This document shows positions 26,692 to 35,695 of a stretch of DNA of 37,923 bases, one piece after another. The translations under genes and the position numbers were made by a program. The notes under the pieces were generated by a model, which saw only the letters and a list, made by a program, of their open reading frames with translations, did no database searches and had not been told where the DNA came from. Where the stretch lies: assembly GCA_016839915.1 (NCBI GenBank), contig JAEOTH010000141.1, positions 1-37,923 on the forward strand. Direction: 5' to 3'. The number at the start of each line of letters is the position of its first letter. The stretch's first letter is position 1. Source of the stretch: Promethearchaeota archaeon (GTDB taxonomy: Archaea > Asgardarchaeota > Lokiarchaeia > Sigyniarchaeales > SOKP01).

Positions 26692-27330
26692 ATGGTAGAA
26701 AAAGAAATATTATTCATTAAAAATAATGAGTTAAAACTCGAAGCTGAATACTATCAATCAAAAACTAATAAAAAAATCCCAGTAGTTTTAATATGTCACC
26801 CTCACCCCCAATATGGTGGTAATATGTATAACAATGTTGTATCTGGAGTTTTCAATAAATTAGTTAGTAATGATATATCTTGTTTGAGGTTTAATTTTAG
26901 GGGAGTAGGGAAATCAAATGGTACTCATTCAGATGGGACTGGAGAATTAGCTGATGTGAAAGCTTGTATCGATTTTTTAATAAATGAAAAAAATCATGAA
27001 AGGTTAATAATATGTGGTTATTCTTATGGTGCTGCAATAGGCTGTTCAGCTATAAATTACTCAGATAAGGTTATCAGCTATATTTCTCTCTCATTTCCTT
27101 GGGATTTTTTGGATTCTAAATATAAAAAATTATCACAAACTGATAAACCAAAATTATTTATCCAAGGTAATCACGACTCAATTGCGAGATATGAAAGTTT
27201 TGAAGAAAATTTCGATTATTACAAAAAACCGAAAATTAGAAAGATAATTGATGGAGCGGATCATTTTTATTGGGGATTTGAAGAACAAATCGCTAATGAA
27301 ATCTTGAAATTTTATGACTCTTTAATATAA
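26692..27330 (+). CDS. Alpha/beta hydrolase (COG2945-like)
   Basis: Serine hydrolase of the alpha/beta fold. The block CHPHPQYGGNMYNNVV near residues 36-51 is characteristic of a prokaryotic hydrolase family of unknown substrate; RFNFRGVGKSNG follows as the oxyanion region. Nucleophile Ser lies in GYSYGAAIG (near residue 110), acid Asp in QGNHDSIA and His in GADHFYWGF. The 212-residue length fits the family. It is divergent from nadC with a 55-base gap. Confidence 0.88.
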   Translation: MVEKEILFIKNNELKLEAEYYQSKTNKKIPVVLICHPHPQYGGNMYNNVVSGVFNKLVSNDISCLRFNFRGVGKSNGTHSDGTGELADVKACIDFLINEKNHERLIICGYSYGAAIGCSAINYSDKVISYISLSFPWDFLDSKYKKLSQTDKPKLFIQGNHDSIARYESFEENFDYYKKPKIRKIIDGADHFYWGFEEQIANEILKFYDSLI

Positions 27331-27446
27331 ATAATTCAAGAAATTTTTAGCAATGCATTCATATTGAAGTAAAGTTTCCATATTAATTTTTGAACTTACT
27401 CTTTATATTGTAAAAATAAAGGTTTAAAAATCAAAAAAAAGTAGGG

Positions 27447-27845
27447 TTATAAACTTGAAAGCTTTTCTAAATCAGCTTGTGAGTTTTCTACTGCCCAATT
27501 AAGGAGTTGATCAAAATATCGCTCCACATCTTCACTTTCAGGAGCTTTTGATAAAATTGCTAATAGGAATTGATTCTTATTATCAGGCATATTAATATTT
27601 CTCATCATTATGAAATCATCTTTATATTTAATCTTCATACTTTGGATTTCGGAAAGTTCTAGTTCTTCCGCCGCTTTGTAAGCAGAATCACTCAATAGGG
27701 ATCCCATAGCAGCTATCACGCGTTCATCTATTTTTTCTTCTTTTTGAGATGCTAATACCAACCCGGTTGAAGTTGCAAAAAGAGATGCTCGAAAATTCCC
27801 ATTTTCATTAAGTTCTTTAAGGACTAATTCAAGTCTACTTACCAA
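27447..27845 (-). CDS. Roadblock/LC7-domain protein
   Basis: A 132-residue single-domain protein with the roadblock pattern: helix VLKELNENGNFRASLFAT, strand STGLVLASQ, helix IAAMGSLLSDSAYKAAEEL, strand MKIKYKDDFIMMRNI and strand QFLLAIL, then a C-terminal helix. In bacteria such proteins are MglB-type GTPase-activating partners, and in eukaryotes they form dynein light chains and Ragulator parts; Asgard archaea carry many copies beside Ras-like GTPases. No GTPase gene is adjacent here, the nearest being at 37414. The start is TTG at 27845; no ATG is available in frame. No gene lies in the next 220 bases to the right. Confidence 0.85.
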   Translation of the reverse strand: MVSRLELVLKELNENGNFRASLFATSTGLVLASQKEEKIDERVIAAMGSLLSDSAYKAAEELELSEIQSMKIKYKDDFIMMRNINMPDNKNQFLLAILSKAPESEDVERYFDQLLNWAVENSQADLEKLSSL

Positions 27846-28065
27846 ATTAACACACTCTACAAAAATTATTTTAATATTACCTTAAATAAAGGTTTATAAT
27901 TTATATATAATATCTAATACGCTTACATAAAATTTCCTTGTATAAATATTATGAGTTATTTACTATTTAAAATTTTTTATAGTAGATTTTATCCGAATTG
28001 GTAATATTTTAATTGTAACTTATACCTTGTTTTACTGCTATCATTTGGAATAATATCAAATATGC

Positions 28066-28584
28066 CTAGATTTTAAGGTTGATAATAAATGTTGATATAA
28101 TATCATTCTCATCCGTATTTAAAATCATTACACTTGGCCTAGCTATAGGTTTCATAAATCCAGGTCGTTCAGGTGGAGCTTCTGGTTTTGTTGGAGATCC
28201 GGGATTTAGTAGGAGCAAGTTAAATTCTGTTCCTTTGATAAGAGGTTGATGTGTATGGCCAAAAATAAGGATATTTAAATCATGCCTCTTGGCAAATTCT
28301 TTAACATTCTCAGGTAATTGATGAGTCACACCAATATTGTATTTACCTGTAGAAAATTTGATAAAAATCTCTAAATTATTAATATTATCAAGATTTCCCT
28401 TGACACATTTTGTTGGTGCAATCTTCCTAATCTCTTTTAAAAAAAAAAATTCACAGACATCTCCCGCATGAACAATTGTGTCAACATCTTTAAAGGCTTC
28501 TTTAATATGAATTATTAAATTTGAAACTTTTTCCTTATTAGATTCATTAGTAATATGAGTGTCTGAGATAATCCCCAACTTCAT
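28066..28584 (-). CDS. YfcE/MJ0936-type metallophosphoesterase
   Basis: Calcineurin-like phosphodiesterase. Metal-binding motifs are SDTH near the start, HAGDV, KGNLDN, VTHQL and FGHTHQP, followed by NPGSPTKP, all in family order. Proteins like MJ0936 and YfcE hydrolyse phosphodiesters in vitro; the natural substrate is unsettled. ATG at 28584 gives MKLGIISDTH, the normal beginning; an upstream TTG-type extension adds only a few residues. The gene lies 15 bases after the CPBP protease stop and is probably in the same transcript. Confidence 0.92.
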   Translation of the reverse strand: MKLGIISDTHITNESNKEKVSNLIIHIKEAFKDVDTIVHAGDVCEFFFLKEIRKIAPTKCVKGNLDNINNLEIFIKFSTGKYNIGVTHQLPENVKEFAKRHDLNILIFGHTHQPLIKGTEFNLLLLNPGSPTKPEAPPERPGFMKPIARPSVMILNTDENDIISTFIINLKI

Positions 28585-28599
28585 TAAATCACAACTCAC

Positions 28600-29673
28600 T
28601 TATATCATAATAATGAAACCCATAATAAAAATTAAAAATCCCATAACAATATCAAAGAAAACACGAAAAATAGTATCTCCTATTGTGGCTTCCATTTTTT
28701 TTTCTCGTTTAAAATAATTTTTAAGCATGCCCACGCCAATAGTAAGACCTTCTTTTATTTGAGTATAAAACCATACGAATAATATACAGCCAATAATAAG
28801 GAGAGGATAGTACAGATATAGACCAACAATTGAAAAACTAATCCCTTGCGAAAAACTCCAGATTGCGTGCGCAGAGATGATATTATTTAATGCATGGGCA
28901 ATAATAACAGGAAAGAGCCATTTTCTTCTCAACACTAATAAGGAAAGAACTATTCCAATAATAAATGCTTCTAAAAACCAAATAAACGGATACCAAATGG
29001 GGTACGACCTGCTCTCTAAATCGAAGAAATAAGCTAAATGACCGAATCCCCAATAAAGTGCCGATATCATCACAGCAGACATTCTGGAATAATGTTCACT
29101 TCCTCTTTTGGTTAATAAACCCCTAGAAATAGTCTCTTCAGCTATAGCTACTGAAAATTGAATTACGATTGCTGAAATTAAAAATATTAAGTAATTAGAG
29201 GATAATAAATATACATCTGCTGTATTATAAATTATGGAAACTGATTGGTACTCAAGCATCCCTGGTATTAGAAGATAAGTAAAAAAATCAATAGGTAAAA
29301 AAACAAGAAAGAAAATCAAAATGCCGTAAAGAATTTGATACTTATAATTCTTTTTAGTCATTTTAAATAATTTTAAATGTCCTTTCGCAGGCGAAACATC
29401 TTCTTCGATTATTACCTTTCGTTTTTGAGGTTCAAATATTAGATTAGAAAGAGGGAATAAAAGTGGTATTCCAATAATCACTAGTATTGCTCTTGATAAA
29501 TACAAAATTACTCCATAAAGTGGAGATGCAGTGTCCATTATTGAAGGAAGTAAGATACTCGGTACTAATAAAAACAAAAATATAATAATAAATCCCCAAA
29601 CTACTTCCTGATAAAAAAATCGAAATCTGTCCTTAGCAATTTCTTTCTTTCTGTTTCTACCCAGTCTTACCAT
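28600..29673 (-). CDS. CPBP-family intramembrane metalloprotease
   Basis: Membrane protease of the CAAX-processing/bacteriocin-processing family (Abi). Hydrophobic segments occur near residues 25-46, 57-77, 113-138, 161-179, 200-216, 231-249, 253-268, 275-300 and 335-356. The motif set is EETISR (Glu179, Glu180, Arg184), FGHLAY with His212 and IIAHALNN with His260, as required for zinc binding. Length of 357 residues is long because of an extra N-terminal helix pair and a C-terminal helix. Eukaryotic relative Rce1 cleaves prenylated CAAX proteins; the small GTPase in this window does not end in CAAX, so no link is implied. Confidence 0.88.
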   Translation of the reverse strand: MVRLGRNRKKEIAKDRFRFFYQEVVWGFIIIFLFLLVPSILLPSIMDTASPLYGVILYLSRAILVIIGIPLLFPLSNLIFEPQKRKVIIEEDVSPAKGHLKLFKMTKKNYKYQILYGILIFFLVFLPIDFFTYLLIPGMLEYQSVSIIYNTADVYLLSSNYLIFLISAIVIQFSVAIAEETISRGLLTKRGSEHYSRMSAVMISALYWGFGHLAYFFDLESRSYPIWYPFIWFLEAFIIGIVLSLLVLRRKWLFPVIIAHALNNIISAHAIWSFSQGISFSIVGLYLYYPLLIIGCILFVWFYTQIKEGLTIGVGMLKNYFKREKKMEATIGDTIFRVFFDIVMGFLIFIMGFIIMI

Positions 29674-29800
29674 TTAAATTCACAAATTATTTGAATAAAA
29701 AATTATGGTATCAAAAAATTATAAATTTTTTTATTTAGCATCAAAAAGATTTTAATGTTGACTTATCAATATTAAAAATTTTATCCATAAATAAATCTCC

Positions 29801-30982
29801 CTATTCATAAATAAAAGAGCCAAATTCAGATTTTATTTCTAACATGTTTTTGCCCTTTATTGGAGATTTTTCACAATAACCTATTATTTTAGAATCAATT
29901 TCATACTTTTTCGTAATTTTTATTATTTCTGAGGCTATGGATTCATTACATAGCAGTTCCATTCGATGTCCCATATTAAAAACACTGAACATCTCTTTCC
30001 ATTGAGTTTCAGATGATCTTTGAATTAATTCAAAGATTTTTGGTATTTTAAAAAAATTGTTCTTTATGTATTTTATGCTATCACCAAACTTGAGAATTTT
30101 GGTTTGACCTCCACCTGTATTATGAATTATTCCATGGATCTGATTTTTAAACTCCTTAATAATCTCGTTTAAAACTGGAGCATAAGTTCTTGTTGGTGAT
30201 AACAATGCTTTTCCTATGGTCAAATTAAGCTCGTCAACATTATCTGTTAGAAGATATTTTCCAAAGAAAACAAATTTCTCGTTAAGACTTTGATCATAAC
30301 ATTCTGGATATTTTTTATAATAATCATGTGAAAGGATACCATGCCTAGCTAAAGTTAATCCATTACTTCCAATTCCGCTATTAAATTCATCTTCATAAGA
30401 AGCTTTACCATAACTAGTTAATCCAATTATAACATCATCAGTTCTAATATTTTTTGCATCAATTACATCCTTCCTTTTCATTGATGTGAAAGCAGAGGCA
30501 TCAACAACAAGGGTTTTAATAATATCTCCCATATCTGCAGTTTCACCCCCACACATCTTTACATTTAAGCCCAGAGAAGTTAAATATTTGCTATAGTCAT
30601 AATATTCTTTAATTATTGTTTCTACAATATCTCCTTTTATACGATAACGGTTTCTTCCTAGATTATTTGAAAAGAAAATACTACCTGTTGCTCCCACACA
30701 CAAAATATCGTCTAGGTTCATAACCATTGCATCCCTAACTATGCCTTTAAAAACCGAAATATCGCCCGTTTCTTTATAATACATATAAGCTAAACTTGCT
30801 TTTGTACCGGCTCCATCAGCATGAAAAACGGAGCAAAAATTTTTTCTATTGTCAATATCTTCTATTATTTTACAAAAAGCACTTGGAAATAAACCTTTAT
30901 CTACTGATTTTAGAGCATTATGAACATCTTCTTTTTTGAATGAAACTCCAAGTGTTTTATATATATTATTATCTTCAGCCAT
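29801..30982 (-). CDS. purM: Phosphoribosylformylglycinamidine cyclo-ligase-like (PurM/AIR synthase)
   Basis: Ring closure of FGAM to AIR in purine synthesis. ATP-binding and active-site blocks are FHADGAGTKASLAYMY (near residues 53-68), GIVRDAMVMNLDDILCVGA, CGGETADMGD, GLTSYGKASYEDEFN, GSNGLTLARH, SPTRTYAPVL, IHNTGGGQTKIL and SVFNMGHRMEL. The 393-residue length and the KEDVHNALKSVDKGLFPSAF beginning resemble the longer PurM-like form that I associate with Bacteroidota rather than the common version of about 340 residues, which hints at transfer or an old paralogue. It follows purB by 10 bases on the same strand. Confidence 0.86.
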   Translation of the reverse strand: MAEDNNIYKTLGVSFKKEDVHNALKSVDKGLFPSAFCKIIEDIDNRKNFCSVFHADGAGTKASLAYMYYKETGDISVFKGIVRDAMVMNLDDILCVGATGSIFFSNNLGRNRYRIKGDIVETIIKEYYDYSKYLTSLGLNVKMCGGETADMGDIIKTLVVDASAFTSMKRKDVIDAKNIRTDDVIIGLTSYGKASYEDEFNSGIGSNGLTLARHGILSHDYYKKYPECYDQSLNEKFVFFGKYLLTDNVDELNLTIGKALLSPTRTYAPVLNEIIKEFKNQIHGIIHNTGGGQTKILKFGDSIKYIKNNFFKIPKIFELIQRSSETQWKEMFSVFNMGHRMELLCNESIASEIIKITKKYEIDSKIIGYCEKSPIKGKNMLEIKSEFGSFIYE

Positions 30983-30992
30983 TTTTTTAAAC

Positions 30993-32351
30993 TTAAATAC
31001 TATATTTACTCTTTAGAAATATTATCAAATTATCAACTTGCTCAACAGCTTTCCCAATATATTTGTGGGGATCAAATAAATCATCTAATTCATTTTTTGA
31101 GAACTTTTGTTTTATTTGTTGGTTTTCAATTAGAATATCTTTCATATATAAATCTTCTTTCCTGGCTTTTATAGATGCTTGTCTTAAGATTTCATGACCT
31201 TCTTGTCTTCCTATTCCTCGCTTTACTAATTGAACCATCACTTTTTCCGTAAGACAAGCACCTTTAGTAAGATTAAGATTCTCTTCAATTTTTTTTCTGT
31301 TAAATTCCATTCCTTTTAAATTTTGAATTAATTGCTTTATCATATAATCTAAGAAAATGAAATTTTCAGCAAATATCACTCTTTCAGATGCAGAATTTGT
31401 AATATCTCTTTCATCCTCTAAAATTATGTTGTCTAAGGCGACAATTAAATTAGATTTTAGAATTCTCGCTAAACTGCAAATTCTTTCTGCTTTATGAGGG
31501 TTTCTCTTGTGAGGCATAGTTGAACTACCAACCTGGGTTTTTTTAAAAGGCTCAAAAATTTCTGATATTTCATTTCTTTGGAGAATTCTGTTTTCTCTTG
31601 CGATTTTTGCCAATGTTTGACCGATTAGGGATGTGATAAATATGACTTCAGCGTGTCTATCTCTTTGTATAACTTGATTTGCAATTAGAACAGGATTTAA
31701 ATCAAGTTTATCCATTAAATTTTTTTGTATTAATATACCCTTATCATCAAAACTTGCCATTGTTCCCACCGCACCAGACATTTTCCCGAAAGATATTCGA
31801 TTTCTAATTTCAAGAACCCTATCAAGATGTCTACTTATTTCATATGTCCATATGCCAAATCTCATGCCATAAGTAGTAGGAATTGCATGTTGGCCGTGAG
31901 TTCTTCCTATACAAATTAGATTTTTTTTTTGTTCTGTAATTTTTAACAAAATTTTTAATAAATCCAATAGGGATTCATAAATGTAATTTAAAGCTTCTTT
32001 TAATTGTAAAGCAGTAGCGGTATCCTCAATATCATAACTTGTAGCTCCAAGATGAACGTATTTACCTGCATCATCTTCACATTGTTCTGCCAAACCTTTA
32101 ACCATAGCCATTAAATCATGATGAATTTCTTTATCTATTTCTTTTACTCTTCTTAATTTTACATACTCTAGATTTGCTTTTTTCTTAATTTCATCTGCGG
32201 CTTTTTGTGGAATATTTCCTAATTCAGCATGAACTTCAGCCAGTGCAGCTTCAACCTTCAACCAATTTTCTAATTTCTTTTCTTCTGTAAAGACATTAGC
32301 CATTTCAGTTCGATAACGAGTTTCTATTGGATGAATAAATTTATGATCCAT
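30993..32351 (-). CDS. purB: Adenylosuccinate lyase
   Basis: Cleaves SAICAR and adenylosuccinate in purine synthesis. The family signature is SSTMPHKRNPHKAERI near residues 275-290. Other blocks are HHDLMAMVKGLAEQ, YVHLGATSYDIEDTA, GRTHGQHAIPTTYGMRF with the catalytic His, and NSASERVIFAENF. Length of 452 residues is normal. ATG at 32351. First gene of a purB-purM pair, divergent from the DUF1922 gene. Confidence 0.94.
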   Translation of the reverse strand: MDHKFIHPIETRYRTEMANVFTEEKKLENWLKVEAALAEVHAELGNIPQKAADEIKKKANLEYVKLRRVKEIDKEIHHDLMAMVKGLAEQCEDDAGKYVHLGATSYDIEDTATALQLKEALNYIYESLLDLLKILLKITEQKKNLICIGRTHGQHAIPTTYGMRFGIWTYEISRHLDRVLEIRNRISFGKMSGAVGTMASFDDKGILIQKNLMDKLDLNPVLIANQVIQRDRHAEVIFITSLIGQTLAKIARENRILQRNEISEIFEPFKKTQVGSSTMPHKRNPHKAERICSLARILKSNLIVALDNIILEDERDITNSASERVIFAENFIFLDYMIKQLIQNLKGMEFNRKKIEENLNLTKGACLTEKVMVQLVKRGIGRQEGHEILRQASIKARKEDLYMKDILIENQQIKQKFSKNELDDLFDPHKYIGKAVEQVDNLIIFLKSKYSI

Positions 32352-32498
32352 TATTCTTACTCCTGTTTATTTATTCTTAATTAAAATAATGAAACATCCA
32401 GAAATATATCTTATTTTATTAGAGATAAAATAATAAAATCCAACATTAAGAATCTCATTATTTTTTGCCTTTTCTATTTGAATAATTGTATAATGGAT

Positions 32499-32511
32499 AA
32501 GTATATATTAA
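32499..32511 (+). promoter_or_regulatory. TATA-like element upstream of the DUF1922 gene
   Basis: AAGTATATATTAA lies about 55-65 bases before the ATG at 32566. A transcription start 25 bases downstream would give a leader of about 30 bases. The rest of the 214-base gap to purB shows no gene. Confidence 0.4.
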
Positions 32512-32565
32512 AAAACTATATGTGAGTTTGAAGTTAAGTGTGATTTTATAATAACTCTTCTCTGT

Positions 32566-32763
32566 ATGTCAAATGGATATAAATATTATTTTTACCGATG
32601 CACTTCTTGTGGAGAATGGTATTATACTAATCGAATTATCAAAACAAAGAAGTGTTGGAAATGTAACCGCTCGTTTCTCTTTAAAAATTCTACAAAATTT
32701 GCACAGAATTGCTCAATTAAAGAGGCAATCGCAATTGTTAAGAAATTAAAGAAAAGGGGTTAA
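32566..32763 (+). CDS. DUF1922-type zinc-ribbon protein
   Basis: A 65-residue protein with two Cys pairs (CTSCGEWYY and CWKCNRSF) separated by about 14 residues, after a short YKYYFYR strand, followed by a helix SIKEAIAIVKKLKK. This matches the archaeal DUF1922 family (MTH1184-like) of unknown function in both length and motif order; KTKKC before the second pair is typical. It is a lone plus-strand gene followed by TldD after 106 bases. Confidence 0.8.
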   Translation: MSNGYKYYFYRCTSCGEWYYTNRIIKTKKCWKCNRSFLFKNSTKFAQNCSIKEAIAIVKKLKKRG

Positions 32764-32773
32764 TAAAAAAGAA

Positions 32774-32784
32774 ACATATATAAG
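32774..32784 (+). promoter_or_regulatory. TATA box upstream of tldD
   Basis: ACATATATAAG preceded by GAAA, a BRE-like purine stretch, is a good match to an archaeal promoter. It is about 87 bases before the ATG at 32870, so the tldD-tldE transcript would have a leader of about 60 bases. Confidence 0.45.
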
Positions 32785-32869
32785 CTATTCTTCTCTTTTT
32801 TGGTTAACAACTGACAATTACTACACTATAATTCATATATTGAAGAAGTAATACACTTAAGCAAGAAAG

Positions 32870-34321
32870 ATGGAACTTTTAGACGATTTAAAACAAATTG
32901 ATGAAACGTTAATTACACAATTAAATCAGATTGCGTATAATAAAGTAGGATATTGGGATATCAGAACTGAAGTAAATAATGGTACTAGTATAGAGTTCAC
33001 TAACCAGAAAAGTAAAGAAATTTCTTCATTTGACATTATTAATTGTGGAATTAGAGCTTTTAGAAATGGTGGCTGGGGTTTTTCTGTTTTAAAAGACTTG
33101 AAAAGAGAATCTATTAAAATAGGATTCCAGAAAGCTATTAAATTGGCTAGACTTTCTGAATCATTAACTAAAATCAAATTCAATATTGCCAAAAACAACC
33201 CATTGAATAAAAAATTTATGAGTAGTACAAAAAAGAGTCTAACCAATATAGATGTCGAAGATAAAATTAACCTTGTTAAAAGCCATGAAAAAATCGCATC
33301 AAATTATTCCCCATATGTAAAAAATACTCATACCATCTATATGGATGGATCTTCTCAAAACTTATTTGTAAATTCTTTTGGAAGCAAAATTATACAAGAT
33401 CTATCCGTTTTACGGTTATTTTGCATGGTTTATACTAATAAAAATGGGGTTACTCAAAGTTCTGTAAACTCAGTAGCTGGTATAGGGGGTTATGAAATTG
33501 CTGAGACAGAAAAAGCTGCTAATTTAAGTAAAAAAACTGCTAAAGAAGCTGTGGAATTATTGAATGCTAAATCTCCAGTTGGAGGTAAATTAACGGTTAT
33601 TGCAGATTCCAAATTAACCGGAACAATTATACATGAAGCATTTGGACATGCTTGTGAAGCTGATCTGGTCCTCAATAATGAAAGTATTCTAGAAGGAATG
33701 ATTGGTGAAAAAGTAGCATCAGAAGATGTTTCTATAATAGATAATCCCTCGATGGGCCAAGGAAAGCAATTTAACCTGCCATATGAGCTATTTGGTAGTT
33801 ATTTTGTGGATGACGAAGGAATTCCTTCACAAAAAACTATAATTATTGAAAATGGAATACTTAAAAATTATTTACATAATTTAGAGACATCTTCTAGAAT
33901 GAATGTACCGCCAAATGGCCACGGTAGAGCATCAGTGAGTTCTGAAAGACCTCAGGTACGTATGGGATTTACATATATAGAGCCCAAAGATTGGAGTTTA
34001 GACGACATAATTGAAGATACAAAAGAAGGAATATTATGTGAGGATTTTCAATATGGATATACTGCTCCAACAACAGGTAATTTCCAGTTTAAATGTAGAT
34101 TTTCTCATAAGATTAAAGATGGAGAAAAAAAGGAAATAATGAGAGATGTATCTCTTAGTGGAATGATTCTTGAAGCCTTAAATAAGATATCCGCTATTGG
34201 TAATAAAAAAACATTTAATTATTCAGTGGGAATATGTGGAAAAGGTGGTCAACGTGTTAGAGTATGTGATGGAGCACCTTATATACGAATAGACGATGTA
34301 ACTGTTGGAGGCTTGAATTAA
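32870..34321 (+). CDS. tldD: TldD-family metalloprotease
   Basis: Active subunit of the TldD/TldE zinc protease, which degrades unfolded peptides and matures modified peptides such as microcin B17. The zinc motif HEAFGH is at residues 255-260 in TIIHEAFGHACEAD; a Cys in QFKCRFSH can supply the third ligand as in characterised TldD. Other family blocks are SPVGGKLTVIADSKLTG, DDEGIPSQKTIIIENG, GRASVSSERPQVRMGF and CGKGGQRVRVCDGAP. Length of 483 residues is standard. It is directly followed by the TldE gene, with the stop and next ATG touching. Confidence 0.94.
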   Translation: MELLDDLKQIDETLITQLNQIAYNKVGYWDIRTEVNNGTSIEFTNQKSKEISSFDIINCGIRAFRNGGWGFSVLKDLKRESIKIGFQKAIKLARLSESLTKIKFNIAKNNPLNKKFMSSTKKSLTNIDVEDKINLVKSHEKIASNYSPYVKNTHTIYMDGSSQNLFVNSFGSKIIQDLSVLRLFCMVYTNKNGVTQSSVNSVAGIGGYEIAETEKAANLSKKTAKEAVELLNAKSPVGGKLTVIADSKLTGTIIHEAFGHACEADLVLNNESILEGMIGEKVASEDVSIIDNPSMGQGKQFNLPYELFGSYFVDDEGIPSQKTIIIENGILKNYLHNLETSSRMNVPPNGHGRASVSSERPQVRMGFTYIEPKDWSLDDIIEDTKEGILCEDFQYGYTAPTTGNFQFKCRFSHKIKDGEKKEIMRDVSLSGMILEALNKISAIGNKKTFNYSVGICGKGGQRVRVCDGAPYIRIDDVTVGGLN

Positions 34322-35695
34322 ATGGAAAGTTCAGATATTTATTCATTATCAGAATTATGTTTGAAATTTGTCGAAAAAGAGAGTTCAAGGATTAAGTGTG
34401 CCGATATTTACTTTGAAAAAAGTAATTATATCAATGTTGAGATTGAAGAAAATTCAATAAAATTTAGTGAAACTGGAGAGGGTAACGGAGTTTCAATACG
34501 AGTTATTGATAAAAATGGATCCTTAGGTTTTGCATTTTCAAATAAATTGGAAAGACCTACCATAGAAAAACTATGTAAAACAGCTATTAAAATGATGAAA
34601 GTTGCTACACATGATCCTGATTTTAAGGATTTACCGAGTTCCTTTAAGAATTATCCTGTAGTTCATGGTTTATTTGATAAGAATCTAAAATATTTAGATA
34701 TAAAGGATTCTATGAAGTATGTAAATGAATTAATCAATGTTTGTAAAGATGATGAGATGGCAATTTCACAATCAGGTAATTTTGAATCCGCTTACTCGAA
34801 AACCTACATTTTTAACTCAAATGGTTTAAATGTTTCCAGAAAGGAAACAAGCTGCTTGATTTCATCAAATATCATTGTAAAGGATAAAATAAGTAAGGAA
34901 ACATCTTCTGGTTATGAAAGGCAAATTGAGAGAAGTTTAAGTAATTTAAATGCCTTAAATATCGCAAATTTGGCTCTTGAGGATGCTAAACGAAATCTCA
35001 ATAGAAAGAAAATTAAAAATATGAATGTACCAGTCATTTTAACACCAAAGGGAACGATAAATTTAATTTTAAGACCTATTGCTGCCGCTATAAATGCAGA
35101 AACTTTCCAGTATAAAAGAAGTTTTTTAGTAGATAAAAGGAGTGAAAAAATAGGCTCAGAATTGCTAAATATTGAAGATAATGGATTGATTGATGGTGCA
35201 GCTGGCTCTCAGATATTTGATGACGAAGGAGTTCCGTGTAAAAATAAAAAGATAATAGAAAAAGGAAAATTTCTCAAAACTGGATTATTACATAACAGTT
35301 ATACAGCAGGAAAAGAAGGAATTGAAAGTACTGGAAATGCAGCTCGCAACTCCTATATTTCAATACCCTCAATTGGGATTACAAATTTTATTATGAAACC
35401 AGGAGAAAGAATGTTAGAAGAGATAATCAAGGATATTCCAAAGGGAATTATGTTTAATAGTACAGGAGATTCACCCAATATATCTACTGGTGATTTTTCA
35501 GGATTAATATTACATGGAAATTTAATAAAAAATGGGGAAATTAAAGAGCCATTGAATGAAACAATGATAGGTATTAACCTAATAGATTTATTTCAAAAAA
35601 TAGATGCAGTTTCAGAAGAATTTAAAGTGTATGGTGCATTTCAAGCGCCATGGGTAAGAATAAAATCTGTTAATATTATCGGTGGAGCAAACTAA
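34322..35695 (+). CDS. tldE: TldE/PmbA-family subunit
   Basis: Partner of TldD in the heterodimeric protease; the subunit keeps the fold but lacks the HExxxH zinc motif, as seen here where the matching region reads RPIAAAINAETFQ. Conserved pieces are FSETGEGNGVSIRVIDKNGSLG-like start, VPVILTPKG, DDEGVPCKNKKIIEKG, GNAARNSYISIPS and TGDFSGLI. The 457-residue length is normal. The ATG follows the tldD stop without a gap, indicating coupled translation. Its last four bases overlap the convergent DUF1616 gene. Confidence 0.93.
   Translation: MESSDIYSLSELCLKFVEKESSRIKCADIYFEKSNYINVEIEENSIKFSETGEGNGVSIRVIDKNGSLGFAFSNKLERPTIEKLCKTAIKMMKVATHDPDFKDLPSSFKNYPVVHGLFDKNLKYLDIKDSMKYVNELINVCKDDEMAISQSGNFESAYSKTYIFNSNGLNVSRKETSCLISSNIIVKDKISKETSSGYERQIERSLSNLNALNIANLALEDAKRNLNRKKIKNMNVPVILTPKGTINLILRPIAAAINAETFQYKRSFLVDKRSEKIGSELLNIEDNGLIDGAAGSQIFDDEGVPCKNKKIIEKGKFLKTGLLHNSYTAGKEGIESTGNAARNSYISIPSIGITNFIMKPGERMLEEIIKDIPKGIMFNSTGDSPNISTGDFSGLILHGNLIKNGEIKEPLNETMIGINLIDLFQKIDAVSEEFKVYGAFQAPWVRIKSVNIIGGAN

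Noticed and set aside
27846-28065. Possible small RNA or short gene in the 220-base gap
   Set aside because: Only AT-rich sequence with a 17-codon frame; no tRNA cloverleaf, stable hairpin or coding pattern was visible.
28600-29673. CPBP protease as processing enzyme for the small GTPase
   Set aside because: The GTPase in this window ends in a zinc ribbon and lacks a C-terminal CAAX box, so no functional link is supported.
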